A stretch of 64,000 nucleotides of DNA. It comes from Avena insularis (Eukaryota > Streptophyta > Magnoliopsida > Poales > Poaceae). A program made the translations under genes and the position numbers. The DNA lies in the NCBI GenBank assembly GCA_023614405.1, contig CM042685.1, positions 83,628,684-83,692,683 on the forward strand, given 5' to 3'. The notes beneath the pieces were generated by a model. The model was not told the origin of the DNA and did not search any database. It saw only the letters and a list, made by a program, of their open reading frames with translations. Position 1 is the stretch's first letter. Every line of letters begins with the position of its first letter. This document shows, in pieces, positions 10,801 to 22,289 of the stretch.

Positions 10801-11900
10801 TCAGAGCGATCCCCATGATAACCAGCAGGAGGGACAGTACTGTCATCAACCTGGTGAAGGAGATTCTACGAAAGACAAACAGAATGAGAAACAAGAACTA
10901 AACTAAGAGTGGCAAAAGAGCTAAAGCCAACTCGGCAAGAAGAGATTCGGAAAACTTACACAAGGAACAGGCCTGACCCGGCTGAACGGTGGGCAGCTCC
11001 AAGCCCAATCATCCGCCAAGTTCAATTTGAATATTGAGCTTACCCGGCGGGCAATGGAGTCATGGGTGAGCTCCTTGGTGGAGTGCCGAGTGGGATCGTG
11101 AGAGCCACTCATGAAGCACATCTTGTGGCTCCTCGCTTGGATGGGGCTAACCCAGCGAGAAACAAAGGTGCACATGAGGTCGAAGTCGGCGAGATGGAAG
11201 TTCTCATCCGGCGACAGCAACCTTTCCAGGATTGTGTTAACCTCGTTTACCGCAGCGTCTTGGTCGCGCGGGCCAAGCTGCCAGTGCTTCTTGTGGGGAA
11301 CCTCATCCAAGAAAGGGGGAGCCGGATGTTATCGGTGGACCAGTTGTTTTTGACATAGAAAAAGGTTTTATGCCACTTCTTGCAGGAGTCAATGCCGGTA
11401 ACCCGAGGAAAGATAGAATCTCTCCTAGGGGTGATGCTAGCAGCAGCACACCGGGTCGGCCTCTTCTCGGATCGAGGAGCACCAGGCTGGGGAACAACCT
11501 GAACTTTAAAGCCAAAATACTTGGCCCACAAAGGAACTGTGGGCCAAATTCCAAGATAGGCCTCGCAGGCAGATATGAAACAAGAGAGAGAGCCAATCAC
11601 ATTGGCAGGAAGATGGTCGGTTTGCAGATGAAAGGTAGAAAGAAACGAGGAAAAGAAAGTGCTACCAGGAAGAGCAAAATCACGTTCAAAGTGGGAAAGG
11701 AAAACTACCCGCTCTCCATCTTGAGGTTTGGGGGAGATCTCACCGGAAGGGAGGCGGCAATCCACTTGCAGTGGAATGCGTCTGGTTGAGCGGAGCCACT
11801 CCACTTCCTTGATAGAGACCTCCGAGCCTTCCCAGCCGCCGCGCTCACCGGCAAGAATCTCCTGCTCCTCAGCGCCATCAGCACCGTCGCGAGTGTCCAT
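7855..11900 (-). pseudogene. Tat-A antisense spliced gene (PF04195-like protein), 8 exons
   Basis: Predicted exons on the minus strand: 11900-10960, 10865-10659, 10586-10369, 10288-9457, 9189-about 9093, 9000-8947, 8869-8594 and 8500-about 7855. All junctions read GT..AG and phases agree between exons. Exon 1 resembles the 'putative gypsy type transposon' family (Pfam PF04195): SIKEVEWLRSTRRIP, DHLPANVIGSLSCFISACEA and DSCKKWHKTFFYV. Exons 3-4 are Ser/Pro/Ala-rich, exons 5-7 form a coiled coil, and exon 8 is acidic with RMLWPDEDPPEL and LSWYEDINLD. Lesions: a frameshift in a G run near 11312, TAG at 9538, TAA near the end of exon 5, and a probable frameshift near 7918. The start is the first in-frame ATG. 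Function is unknown. Confidence 0.7.
9245..9406 (+). repeat. Two-unit tandem repeat in intron 4 of the Tat-A antisense gene
   Basis: Two units about 98 bp apart (9245 and 9343) share AAAAGAGCTTAAGAGCTTAC and then GTAAGTTCCTTACTCGGCAG. Each ends in a CTCGAGGGCTAGG or CTCGGGGACTAGG motif close to the element's polypurine tract. The same intron of Tat-B and Tat-C also carries tandem repeats. Confidence 0.75.
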
Positions 11901-12105
11901 GAGGTCATCGAAGTCTGTCTCCTCCTCGGTAAGGAGAGGCTTGGAACAACAAGGACCCGTGCTAGAATCGAAGGAGGACAGGGGAAATCGCAGCACAGGA
12001 GCAAGAGGGAGAAGGAACCGCGAAGGAGGTAGTTCAATGTTGCAGGCGCGAGGAAGAAGAAAGGCTAAGGAAACTGAACGGGCGTGGGGGAAGTGGAAAC
12101 CCCCA

Positions 12106-12119
12106 ACCCCTACTTAAGG
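12106..12119 (-). promoter_or_regulatory. Possible TATA-like box of the Tat-A antisense gene
   Basis: Minus-strand CCCTTAAGTAGGGG lies about 210 bp upstream of the chosen start at 11900 and between that gene and the 3' LTR. Tat-B has TTATAAGGCGGGG at the equivalent place. The match to TATA is weak here. Confidence 0.35.
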
Positions 12120-12574
12120 GCAGTAAAAAAACCCGTCGTGGGATCTAAGCGTAGTGCGGCGGCGCATGTGGCCTGTACTGCGTCAGCGAGCGCCACGTAG
12201 CCAAAGATACACGAAAAATCCAGTTCCACGTCATGGCTGGAAGGACAAGAGGCGCAGACCGATGGGACTGCCACAATGACGGGGAATAACTGCACAACCA
12301 TCACAGTGCTGCCAGAACTTGGAATAAAAAATGAGGCAAGTAATCATGATTACTAGCTGTCAGTGACTGAAGTGCGCCGAAAATGACCCGGAATTGGCCA
12401 AAGTAACTCGGCTCGAGGCAAGAATGAGCTAAGAAGTCAAAGAATTGACCCGCAATTGTCAGACTAACCCGGCAAAGTGCGAAATTGCAACGGATAAAGA
12501 CAAAAACTAAGTTCCATTCACACAAAAGGAACCTGGAGACACCTAACAGCTTGAACTGCTAGACCTCACCAGCT

Positions 12575-12584
12575 TCGGGACTAA
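12575..12584 (+). promoter_or_regulatory. Polypurine tract of Tat-A
   Basis: TTCGGGACTAA-type sequence directly precedes the TG of the 3' LTR at 12585, the expected place for second-strand priming. Tat-B has TTCGGGGACTAA at the same spot. Confidence 0.65.
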
Positions 12585-13345
12585 TGTCGGGGGGATAACC
12601 CCCGGTAGGGTCACGAGAGGGGAAACATAGCGCAGCTGGGTTGGCTCCGAGTAAAAAATGAACCAGGCCGGGTAAGAATGGCCGGGTAAGATAAGCATGA
12701 AAGACGAGATACAAACTATCTCGGCCCGAATAGGACAAAGTTGTAACCCTTGCAGGTACCAACGATCCGAGTCAACCGAGGAAGGGCCGAGTCAAGAAGG
12801 ACGCATGGCACCTTTCCGAGTAAGGTTCGGGAAGGACCATGGTAAAGCATGGTCAAAAGAGAAGGGCGACGCTGGGTGACACAAAAGGAGCCGGGTGACG
12901 CCCAAAGAAAGCGCTGACGTACAAAGTAACAGCGTGACGCCAAAAAGAACCAGAAGGAGCGTACCAGAAGACCGTTAGCTGTCAAGCTTTATGGACCAGG
13001 CCTATGGGCTTAAGGCAAGGCCTTAACCCGGCCCATATTGTAGGGACCAAGATCCAAACAATAAACCCTAGAACCCAGAGGGGTATTAGCTAGCACTGCC
13101 TATATTAGCTAGCAGGAGTAGAAAAAGGTAGGAGCAAGTAGGGAACAGGGGCTGCGTACTCAAGCCAATACAGCTCAAGGAGCACTTGTAATCTTTGGGG
13201 TATCAATCAAATTGTCAAGTGTGGAGAGTTGTTCTTGTTCTTCGTGCATGGCTCGACCGTGCACTCTCTCCCCGGTGACCACAAGCACCCATTCGGACCC
13301 TAACTTAAGCCTACCCATGGCATTTGCCGTGCCACCACCACGACA
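12585..13345 (+). repeat. 3' LTR of Tat-A (761 bp)
   Basis: It starts TGTCGGGGGGATAACCCC and ends CACCACGACA. The end matches the 5' remnant at 401-458 and the Tat-B LTR end. It contains a repeated TATTAGCTAGCA near 13085 and 13105. An ATG at 13317, 29 nt before the end, reads through into flanking DNA as a frame to 13445. Confidence 0.85.
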
Positions 13346-13438
13346 ATTGTTGAGTTTATTCATGAGGCTACTGGAAAAATTTATGAGAGAGGAAAATATG
13401 GTTGTAGAAGTTTTCATGGTACTGAAACACCTCTCTAT

Positions 13439-13675
13439 GTGCTAACAGTTTTGAAGTTACTCTTGTTTTATCTTCCTATGCTTGTCACTTTATTCTTTGT
13501 GAATTTATTTGCATACAAGATTCCTAGGCATATGAAGTGGGTTAGACTTAAATGTGTTTTGAATTTTCTTCTTGATGCTCTCCTTTACTTCAATTCATAT
13601 TTCTTATGTGAGCATCTTCTCAAACTATCATGTCTAACTTACAGGCGTGAAAGAAAAGTACTAATTGCGAGATAA
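13439..13675 (+). pseudogene. Small hydrophobic reading frame in the Athila-like 3' region
   Basis: A 78-residue frame with two hydrophobic stretches (LLLFYLPMLVTLFFVNLFAY and LNFLLDALLYFNSYFL). It could be a remnant of the env-like region that Athila elements carry after pol, since it lies in that place. It is short, starts at the junction with Tat-A, and I do not recognise the protein. Membrane segments by themselves do not show function. Confidence 0.35.
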
Positions 13676-16365
13676 CCCAAATTTCTTTAGGTTTTTCTTT
13701 TGTTGAGTCTTGGAAGTTATTACTTCTGTAATAACCTCTCCTTATCCTTTTTGTGTGGTCTTTGTGCCAAGAATAACCTCTAATGCGAGAGAAGTAAGAT
13801 TTGGGGAAGTTGCTGTCCCGAAACAGATTTTTGTGCTTCACTGTAATAATTCGTGAAAAATCTCTGTACGTCAGATTGAGCTTTAATTTTCTGAGCTTAT
13901 GAACCAGCTTGTTATTTAAATTTCGTTAGTTCAACACTTTTCGATTTGAGCAACAGAAGGTCTTCTAAGAAATAGGTTTTTACCTGCTGGTCTATTTTGA
14001 CAGATTTCTGTCATTATTTGCATTTGCCTCTTAATCGGTTCCTTTTTCAGTTATACTTTATCACTTGAGCTTTTTAAAAGAATTTCTACAGTATCTAGTG
14101 TTCTAATGGAAGTTTTACTTGTGTTAAAACTAAACTCAAAGGCCTATTATTTTGAATACACTAATGTTGCAAATGAAGATTGTGTGAAGTTTTGTATGAA
14201 GGAAATTATCAAGTGTAGGGGAAGAATGATATGGTGAGATGAAGAATGGAAAAGAGATCAATCTTAGGGATACCACCCCGTGTCACCCCAAGAAATATTC
14301 AAGAGTTACAAGCGTCAAGGCTTGGGGATTCCCATGGCATCCCCTTCCTCATCATTAAAAATCTCAGGTCTCTTTCTAGACACTTCGTTTTTATTGTTTC
14401 ATGCAATGTTGTGTTGTTCTTGGAGAGCCTTAGTTTCCATTTTTGGTTTTTGTTTCTTTAGTTTGCTTGAATAAAGTATTTGGACCCCCGCATTTGCTCC
14501 TTTGTTTCAAATAAGTTGATTGGTGTTGGAAAAGAGTAGAGAGTTTCATGCTTATAGTGCTATAAAAGGGAGCTTGTTTTGACTGTGACATAGACTTTAT
14601 CATTTCATGCTAGATGTTGATTTGACCTTATGCTTAGTGATTATTACTGTAGAATTACTTGTTCCAAACTATTGAGATTGCTTAATGTGCCTTGAAAGAA
14701 TCATGCGTTGTTTTAGCATACAAAAGCATAATATTGGGTATTTTCCTTTGATGCTTTTTTTGGGTTGACTTAGCACATGCTCACACCATGTTATGACTAG
14801 AACCAGTCACCTTAGCCACTATGATCATTTAGTTTTTGACTTGTGATACCACTTTAAGATTTGATTGATAATTTTTTGTCGATCTGCATGATTATCGCCA
14901 TTATTTCTCTCATAGTTGGTCGCTCCCAGTCTTTTGCTAGCCTCCACTTGTATTGAGTAAGCTCTACTCATGCATCCAACTCCCAAGAAATCAAGTTATT
15001 ACAAAGAGTCCACTATAAATTCCTATGCATGGTGTGTTACACCATTCCAAGTATATTCTTGTTTTATCTCTCTTCCAAATTAAACTTGTTATGAGAAAAT
15101 TATTGATTAAAGCTCTCACAAACTTGATGGAACACTTTATTTTTCTTGCCCCTAATAAACTTGAACCATTGTGTCATATATGTTGTATATGCTTGCACTT
15201 ATAAGTTGGGAATTAGCAGAACCATGCTGTCATGGGGAACGCTTTTAACACCTGTAAATATTACCCAGTTGATATCATGATCTTTTGTTTATGGATGTCG
15301 GCAGTGTGGAATAAAAGGGGAGCCTGTAAGTTCATGGGGTATTATATATGTGTTAGAGAAATGCCTGGACGACTAGCCTAATCCATGCCTAACCATGGTG
15401 GAAACTTGCAGCATCACCATAGTTAGCAATCTATGAAGCATCGTCATAAAAAATATAGAAAGAAAAAAGAGAGAAAAAAATATATGCACCATGCTCATGG
15501 TAAATAAAAGGATCGCTGAGATGCTCACTGTCTGTTTCCTTATCATTTTGATATGGGATTGCTCATGTATCATGGGGCAAGGGGTACCTCGTTGGCGGTT
15601 CTCTATGATACACATATACTTACAATGATAAGAACTTGCTTGTGACTAAAGTTGAGTAGCATGAGGAACAACCCTCGTACTCAAGCGACATGAGATTGCC
15701 AACTTATGATTTGTCAAGCATATACTCCATATTTTTTCACTTTAACCTTAATCACTTCAATATGCTTATGATTGGGACAATGAGAGCTGAAAGCTAATAA
15801 GTACCATAACTTTTGGAAGCTCTTTATGAAACTTGAAATCCCTGCTTCCCTTTATGAAGTGCCTTTCTTCCTACTTTTATATTGAGTCTCCACCTTCTAT
15901 CTTTATGCACCAATTAAGAGGGCATAGTTGTCATTCTTAGTTTTATGTGCATTGTCCCAAAACTTATTGATTTATTCATAATGTTGATATTGCTTGTTCT
16001 TGAACTATTTGTATCTAGTCACCCTTATGAACTTTGAAGGTGTCCTGTGCATTTATGTTTTGCTACTCAATGAGGGACAAGCTGAATACCACTATGCTAT
16101 GTTTTCTGTATGTCAAACAAACAAACATCTTTCAATGCATTGTTATTCATCATCTTTGTTTGTATCCTTTCATGTTACAACATAGTTACTATGTCTTATT
16201 GTTAGAACTACATCTTTCATGCTCAGGTTTAGAGTACTTTGATCCTAGCTTTCAATGCTTTGCAAATGGTTTGATCAAGATTGTGATGGTGCATGTCACC
16301 TCAAAAATTATTCTTTTTATAACTTACCTACTCGAGGAAGAGCACGAGTTAAGCTTGGGGATGCT

Positions 16366-17918
16366 TGATACGTCGTAAACGTATCTATATTTTTTGATGT
16401 TCCATGCTTTTTTAGTATCAACTTTGCTATGTTTTGTCTACACTTTGAGGTATTTTTATACATTTTCTAGGACAAACCTATTAAAAAGATGACACGGTTC
16501 CTGTTGCCTGTTTTCTGCTGTTTTGGGTTTCAGAAAAGCTAGTAAGGAAATATTCTTAGAATTGGACGGGACAAAAGCCAAAGTCAATATTTTACCAGAT
16601 AGAACATAGAGACCAAAGGGCGGTCGAAGGGGGGCCACGAGGTGGCCACACCCTAGGGCCGTGCGGCCCAGGGGGAGCCGCCCTATGGTGTGGGCCCCTC
16701 GGGCAGCCCCTGCCTCGCCTCTTCGCCTATAAAGTCACCCCAATGTAGAAACCCTAAGTACCAGATCAGATCTCCACAAAACAGTCTGTAGCCGCGTCCA
16801 CCATCGTCCCTAGATCAAGGGGGATCTGAAGCTCTTCTCGGCACCCTACTGGAGGGGAGAGATCATCCCGGAGGCCTTCATCACCATGCCAGCCTCTGAT
16901 ATAATGAGTGAGTAGTTCACCCTTAGACTACAGGTCCATATAGTAGCTAGATGGTTGTTTCTCCTCCTTTGTGCTATCATATTTATATCTTGTGAGCTCT
17001 ATTCATTATCAAGATCATCTTTTTGTAATCATACATGTTGTGTATGCGGGGATCCGATGGATATTCAGATACTATGTCAGATTGATTATTGATTCTATCA
17101 TGTCAGATTTATTATTGATTCTATCATGTCTGTGTTATTTGTGATCTTGCATGGTCTCCGTTGCTAGTAGCTATCCTGGCGAAGTAGATGCTTGTGATTC
17201 CAAGAGGGAGTATTTATGCTCGATAGTAGATTCATGCCTCTAGTAATCTAGGGAAGTGACAGAAATATCTTAGGTTGTAGACGTGCTATTGCTACTAGGG
17301 AGAAAACAACAATCTTTTGTTCGTGGAACAATTATATTGTTTACTTTACACACATTGCTTAATGCAATTATCCGTTGCTTGCAACTTAATACTGGAGGGG
17401 GTTCAGATGATAACCTGAAGGTGGATTATTAGTCATAGATACAGTTGGATTACGGTCTATGTATATTGTTTTAATGCCCAATCAAATCTCATAGGAGTCA
17501 TGATGTCTAGTATATGCATTGTTATGCTTGCTCAATCTGTCAATTGCCCCGCTATAATTTGTTCACCCGGCATGCAATATATCTTAAGGAGAACACCTCT
17601 AGTGAACCGTTGACCCCGGTCCAATCTTTATCATTGATACATCATCTACTGTTACCGTTTACTTTGTACAAGAAACTACTGTCTTCCACACTATTCATTT
17701 AATCCTTTGTTTTCAGCAAACCAGTGAGATTGACAACCTCACTGTAAGTTGGGGAAAAGTCTTGAGTTTGTGTTGTGCAGGATTCCAAGTTGTTAGCAAC
17801 ACCTTGGAGTTGTTTCCTTCCTCCTACTGGTTCGATAACCTTGGTTTCATAACTGAGGGAAAACTTACTGCTGTGCTCATCATACCTTCCTCATGGGGTT
17901 TCCCAACGAAGTTCTGCA
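16366..17918 (+). repeat. 3' LTR of the Athila-like element (about 1553 bp)
   Basis: It begins TGATACGTCG after the purine-rich GTTAAGCTTGGGGATGCT and is taken to end at TTCTGCA (17918). Inside are a GC-rich segment (16620-16740), a CTATAAAGTC TATA-like box at 16731 and the usual R/U5-like text. The right boundary is less sure than the left, because the second LTR is not available for comparison. Confidence 0.68.
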
Positions 17919-18437
17919 GTTGACTGAGCTCATCATGGACTCAGTCCAGCTCGCTATGCTCCACTCCGTCCTCCTCTAAAGCATCCTTCCTTGATGTCGC
18001 TTGTATTCATCCCACGCTGTCTTATTTTTCCCTTATATCACCAAAGTGGGAATAAAAGGAATAATCCACCACGAGATCAATCCTCCTTTCCCTGCAAAAA
18101 TGGGGGGTGGACCGAGTCTTCTTTACTAAGGCAACTAGCGTTGTAGGGATGTTGTACTTCCTATCGGGACCGTAGTTTGAACTCCGCTGGGAAAAGTTAC
18201 TGCCCTGACCCGGAGGTGCTCCGTAGTATCCAAGTCTTAAAGACGATATGCGAGGATGTGTCTAACTCCCTTTGGAGGTTCAACCCTCTCGCGAGGCAGA
18301 TGCCTCATGATACCCGCTTGAACGGGTCTCCTCCAGAGGCACGCTGCTTCTTGAGAGCCGATATATCCTTGGAACGATATCTCCTTGGAACGGGTCTCCT
18401 GCGGGGACGTGGCACCCAGGTTGCCAGGGCTCCGACA
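17919..18437 (-). repeat. Partial 3' LTR of left Tat-D element (minus strand)
   Basis: Read on the minus strand, an LTR starts at 18437 with TGTCGGAGCCCTGGCAACC, after a purine-rich GAGCCCGGGGGCTAC. It matches the plus-strand LTR starting at 24906 (TGTTGGGGCCCTGGCAACC). It is cut at 17918 by the Athila-like LTR. The match continues along the arm, for example TTGTATTCATCC near 18005 and its complement near 25335. Confidence 0.65.
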
Positions 18438-18809
18438 GTAGCCCCCGGGCTCTTGACCCACACGTGTCCTTCTGTGGGCTCGAAAGGGTAAGAGGCGCTT
18501 GATGGTGGGCGAGCCCCCACGCCTGTTTGTTCAACAAAGACCTGACACGCTCAAATCTCTGTCGTGAAGCCCAAATGCCCGCCCATCCTTGTCCATGAAT
18601 TCATAGCGCACTGTTCTCGCTTGGGAGTTGTTCCCACGACCCGACGACGCATGGGGCCCGGAAGATAATACCGCATGCGCTACTCAACGATGCGTCTTTT
18701 CGGCTATTGCAGTTAAATCAGGGAGGTGGGGAAGGAATCTTTCACTTCCGCACCACCGCCCCTCTTTTCCTTGATTGTGATCCCGAGCCGAACCCTTTCG
18801 CCCCTCTCC

Positions 18810-19489
18810 ATGGCCCCCAAGTGTCTCTTGACCGAGGAGAAGGTCAAGACGGTGATGCCCGAGATCGTGGAGACTCCTCTGGTGAAGCGCAGACGCGGGA
18901 AGCGTGGTGTTTATGGTACGAATCTCACCGTGATTGCACATGCGGGGGTAGATGCGGCCTCAGGAGAGACTTCCTCTAGGTGCAGGCCCGGCCGACCACA
19001 TGGAAGTGATAGGGGACGTTGAGAGGGGCGCGATGGCAGGAACAGGGCTCGATCTGGGTCGAACACTTCCACCGCTATAGAGGGCCCTGCTCTGGATATG
19101 CCTGCACATGTGGTCATCAAGATTGATGATGACCCTGAGCCCGAAAGGGTCATCGACTTCATTTTCTTCATCGACGACTTGGACTGGTTCGTGAGGGTGA
19201 AGCTCCCCAGGTGTTTCTTGCTCGGGACTGCGCACGACCTTCTACACGAGTTTCAACTGCACCACTCAGGGGGCGGGGCGGCAAGAAGTGGGAGGGGCAC
19301 GTCGACACTTTCTCCGAAGGCGGAAAGTTCATCACCGATGGCTGGCATCACTTCCTCTCCAAGCATAGCATCCAGCATGGCCTCAGGCTACTGTTTAGGT
19401 ATACCAGCCAGGCGGACTTCTCCATCTTGATGTTCGATATGCAGCTGTGTCATGTCGACTATCCACCTCACCTCCGAGCAGCTCGGTAG
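18810..19489 (+). pseudogene. Left Tat-D antisense gene with B3-like DNA-binding domain
   Basis: The frame starts MAPKCLLTEEKVKT and carries a basic patch (KRRRGKRG), an acidic segment (KIDDDPEPERVIDF) and a C-terminal domain that resembles the plant B3 fold: VKLPRCFLLG, KKWEGHVDTF, GWHHFLSKHS and LLFRYTSQADFSILMFD. Those spacings follow the usual B3 pattern (LP..F, W.V, GW..F, L.F.Y...F). There is a TGA at 19020 and a one-base shift in a G/C run near 19275 inside the domain. It runs opposite to the minus-strand element that holds it, as the PF04195-like genes do in Tat-A to Tat-C. The assignment is by motif reading; nucleic acid binding is inferred. Confidence 0.6.
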
Positions 19490-20427
19490 TTGCGGTCACC
19501 ATAGTGCCGCCTAGGGCATGAAGCTCAAACCCTAGAGGGGTTGTGCCCAAACAGCTGTTGGCCCCTTTTGCCTTGTAATTAGGACTTTTTAGGATGAATC
19601 TTCCCGTACGGGTGCTTGTTCTGTTGGCCTCCTTTTGTATGTTCTGGTTGTGACTGGAGTTCTTTGTTTGTTCATGGCGTAGTGCTTGCTTGATGAGGCC
19701 AGTGATGGCGGCTGGTTATTTCTATCTATATGGATGGTCCTCCTGAGCCATCGAACACCTTCATCGAGGGTCCGAGTGATCGGGGCCTGCGCCCTAGCGA
19801 GGCGAGGTTATAGGCTTGTCGCTTGAGGAGGTGGTTCTCGCAATCGACGCTCGCGAGGCACTACTAGAAGGGCGCCTTTAGGCCAATGGACCGAGCTGTC
19901 ATGCTGCGAAATACTCTGGAGTAGGCCCGCGAGGGTCTTTTAGTGCTTTAGGAGGGTAACCCCCAACTCTCGCAGGGGATAGCTTAAGCCTTTGGACCTT
20001 AGGTTTCCTGGGCGATTTTGTCATAGACTGCCAATCGCAGCGGAACTTAGTAGTTCTCTTGAAGAGGGATTCCCGCACACACTCTCGAGGAGGGATTTGG
20101 TGCGACCCACTCTCCATAGTGGGGACACGACCTCGCGAGGCTCGGGCGCCCTTGTATTTTAGCTGTGCAGGGGAAAGATGTTGCACGCTTCCCAAGGGGA
20201 AGGGAGCAAGCCTGGACGCGGCTGCCCAGGCATGGGCCCGCTGTCTAGGTTGTCTCTGCTGGTCTCTAGGAAGAGCACTGCAGGGCGGTATATTGCACGG
20301 TGTGAGTAGCAGCTGCGACGCGGAGGGAATTCGCCTCGTGTGCCTCTCCAGGGTGGCTCCCGAGGGGATGACTGTTGCATGAGGACGCCTATTTCTGGGA
20401 CCTAAAAGGCTCTTGTGTGAATCGTTT
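19490..20427. other. Left arm interior, no gene seen
   Basis: About 0.9 kb of GC-rich sequence with repeated CTCGCGAGG-like palindromes. Parts match the complement of 22950-23930 in the right arm. A CACTACTAGAAG at 19859 resembles a CACTA transposon end, but no partner end was found. Confidence 0.45.
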
Positions 20428-20870
20428 TGAGTGCTAGGACCCGTAGGTGAGGTAACTTTCTTCCATTTAGGCCTACAAGTTTAGATCTTACACTCTAGGC
20501 CCTGCGAAGTTACCGGCTGGAGAGGGTATCTACAGGGTCGCCCGTAAGCTTCTTGAGGAGAAAACCATAGGACAAGTGTTGGACCAGCTGACCTCTTGAG
20601 AAGGGTCCAGCGGCCGACACGAAGGTTTATTTTTGTTTTTTAAGGTCCAGGAACTGTAGGTGAGGTAACTTGCAGCTGAGGGACGGGCCGTGAATTCAGA
20701 GATTGACACTTTAGGTACTAAAAGAGCTCAGAGGAATAGGGCCTCGCGTTACATTGCTTAAAAGGGGAGTTTTTCAAATATCAGGAACCTTGGGTGAGGT
20801 AACTCACTGTCGGACCTAGTCCATAAGTTCAGAGCTCACGCTTTAGGTCCTGGACAAGGTAGCGGAGGGA
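20428..20870 (+). repeat. Three direct repeats in the left Tat-D arm
   Basis: Copies near 20440, 20650 and 20785 share GTGAGGTAAC followed about 45 bp later by a TTTAGGTCCTGG-like block. The right arm has four copies in the opposite orientation. Confidence 0.7.
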
Positions 20871-20999
20871 CAAGGCAGCATTTAGAGGAAGGGAAGACAA
20901 GGAGGCGGGCAAGGCATCCAACGAGGAGGTTACCAGGGGCGAGCGTTAGAACAACAACTCCAGAGGTCGTGACCCTCTGTAGGCGGCCACCAGGTCAAT

Positions 21000-22025
21000 G
21001 CCATGCAGCAGCACTCACACCCTCAGGAGAAGAGCCATGTTGACGCGAGCGCTGGGGGCTACCAGGAGCCGCACCGCGCCATAGCCTGCATCCTTGGGGG
21101 TTCCTAGGCTCTAGCATATAACCGGCATTTCAAGCTTCTCACCCGGGAGGTTGCCATCACTAGGCCTAGTGTCCCATCACCGAAGTTCAAGTGGTCCCAG
21201 TGAGCCATCACTTTTCATGCCAAAAACCACCCCGCTTCCACAAGGGGCGTGGGAGCACTACCCATGATCCGCACCCCCACAATCAACAAATCACGGTTGA
21301 GAAGACCCTCATCAACAGAGGAGAGGGACGTTCGACAAGCTGCAGGTGCCATATGACAGGATGATGCCGACCATGCCGTTATCTAGAGTGACCAGCGGGA
21401 CCACCATACCCATTGGGTAGGTGTGCCTCTCTGTCACGTTCAGAACACGCAACAACTACCGCATTGAGCTCATCGACTTTGACGTGGTACACATCGCCCT
21501 GCCATATAACATCATCCTCGGCTACCCAGCACTGGCAAAGTTCATGGCAGCCACTCACCATACCTACAACGTTGTCAAGATGCCCGCGGGTATCGGTGGA
21601 GTCATCACGATCCGGTGTGATGAGGTCAAGGCCCCGCACTCCCTTGAGCACGCCAACAAGATAGCGGTTATGGCCTAACCTAAGAATGTGGATGCCCTAG
21701 ACTACATCGGGGGGCCCATGAGGCGGAAGAATATGGTGTACTAGGAGAACGCATGGCCAAAAGAGCAACATCCTCCCTATATCTGCCTCGCGAGGAGCGT
21801 GCAGTGTCTGACACCCTACCCCTTCCAAGGGATGTCGGGACGCTGCGACCTATCCTCGCGAGCACTGAAGAGGCTCCTGAGAACTGCATCGACCTGGGGG
21901 CTCCTGACTTCCCGATGGACTGCAACTAGCGTGCGTACAATCCCTACCACCTCCCCGATGGCATCCAAGCTACCAGTAGAGGAATGGGATCGAGCTCCTA
22001 GAATGTGGAAAAACCTCTCCTTATG
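21000..22025 (+). pseudogene. Tat-D gag/protease fragment
   Basis: Plus-strand remnant of a gypsy polyprotein. Around 21190-21240 the reading gives KFKWSQ then AITFHAKNHP, similar to the pre-protease motif of related grass elements. From about 21421 it gives VTFRTRNNYRIELIDFDVV, then YNIILGYPALAKFMAA and KMPAGIGGVITI, the second half of a gypsy protease. The active-site half is not clear. Several stops and shifts are present. After 21678 a further 340 bp has no recognisable domain. The fragment lies between the two arms and reads in the direction of the right-hand element. Confidence 0.6.
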
Positions 22026-22289
22026 ACACGCTTGACTCCCCTCCCTTTTTAAGGTGACCTAAAAAAACTCTCGCCCTTTATAACTTCATTCCCCATGTCG
22101 GCCATGGAGGCCTTGTAATAAGCTTGAACTCCTGGCGGTTTTTTGGATCTTTTGCCCCGCGCATGTGTTGCTATTTGGTTTTTCCCTCGGAAAGAATTTC
22201 CCTAAAAACCGTACTCGCTTGAGTTCCCTCACATACACCACGCGAGCGGGGGCTAGGCACGATGTCCGTCATCGATTCACTCCCCGGCA

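Larger units (their letters stand above)
401..13345 (+). mobile_element. Tat-A: Tat-lineage gypsy retrotransposon, 5' LTR truncated
   Basis: A long Ty3/gypsy element with plus-strand gag-pol (430-7209), a convergent minus-strand spliced gene (7855-11900) and a 761 bp 3' LTR (12585-13345). The order protease, RT, RNase H, second RNase H, integrase and the antisense gene are Tat-lineage traits. The 5' LTR survives only as its last 58 bp (401-458), because a Copia LTR cuts it at 400. It is closely related to Tat-B: both share the LTR end and the whole protein order, but the LTR bodies differ. It sits in Athila-like DNA that resumes at 13346. Confidence 0.88.
13346..17918 (+). mobile_element. Athila-like gypsy element, 3' part (Sabrina/WHAM style)
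   Basis: After Tat-A, older DNA resumes in the style of the long non-coding 3' region of Triticeae Athila-type elements. It includes a CTTGGGGATTCCCATGGC stretch near 14320 and ends in a purine-rich tract before an LTR beginning TGATACGTCGTAAACGTATC at 16366. The coding part and 5' LTR lie left of Tat-A, outside the window. About 2.6 kb (13680-16365) holds no supportable gene. The family name is from memory of LTR style, not a search. Confidence 0.7.

Noticed and set aside
18810..19489. Left B3-like frame as a host REM/ARF-type gene
   Set aside because: It is broken, repeated in inverse on the other arm, and flanked by LTR and polypurine tract, so it belongs to the element.
19859..19870. CACTACTAGAAG, like a CACTA transposon end
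   Set aside because: No matching inverted end or three-base duplication was found, and the surrounding DNA is explained as a gypsy arm.
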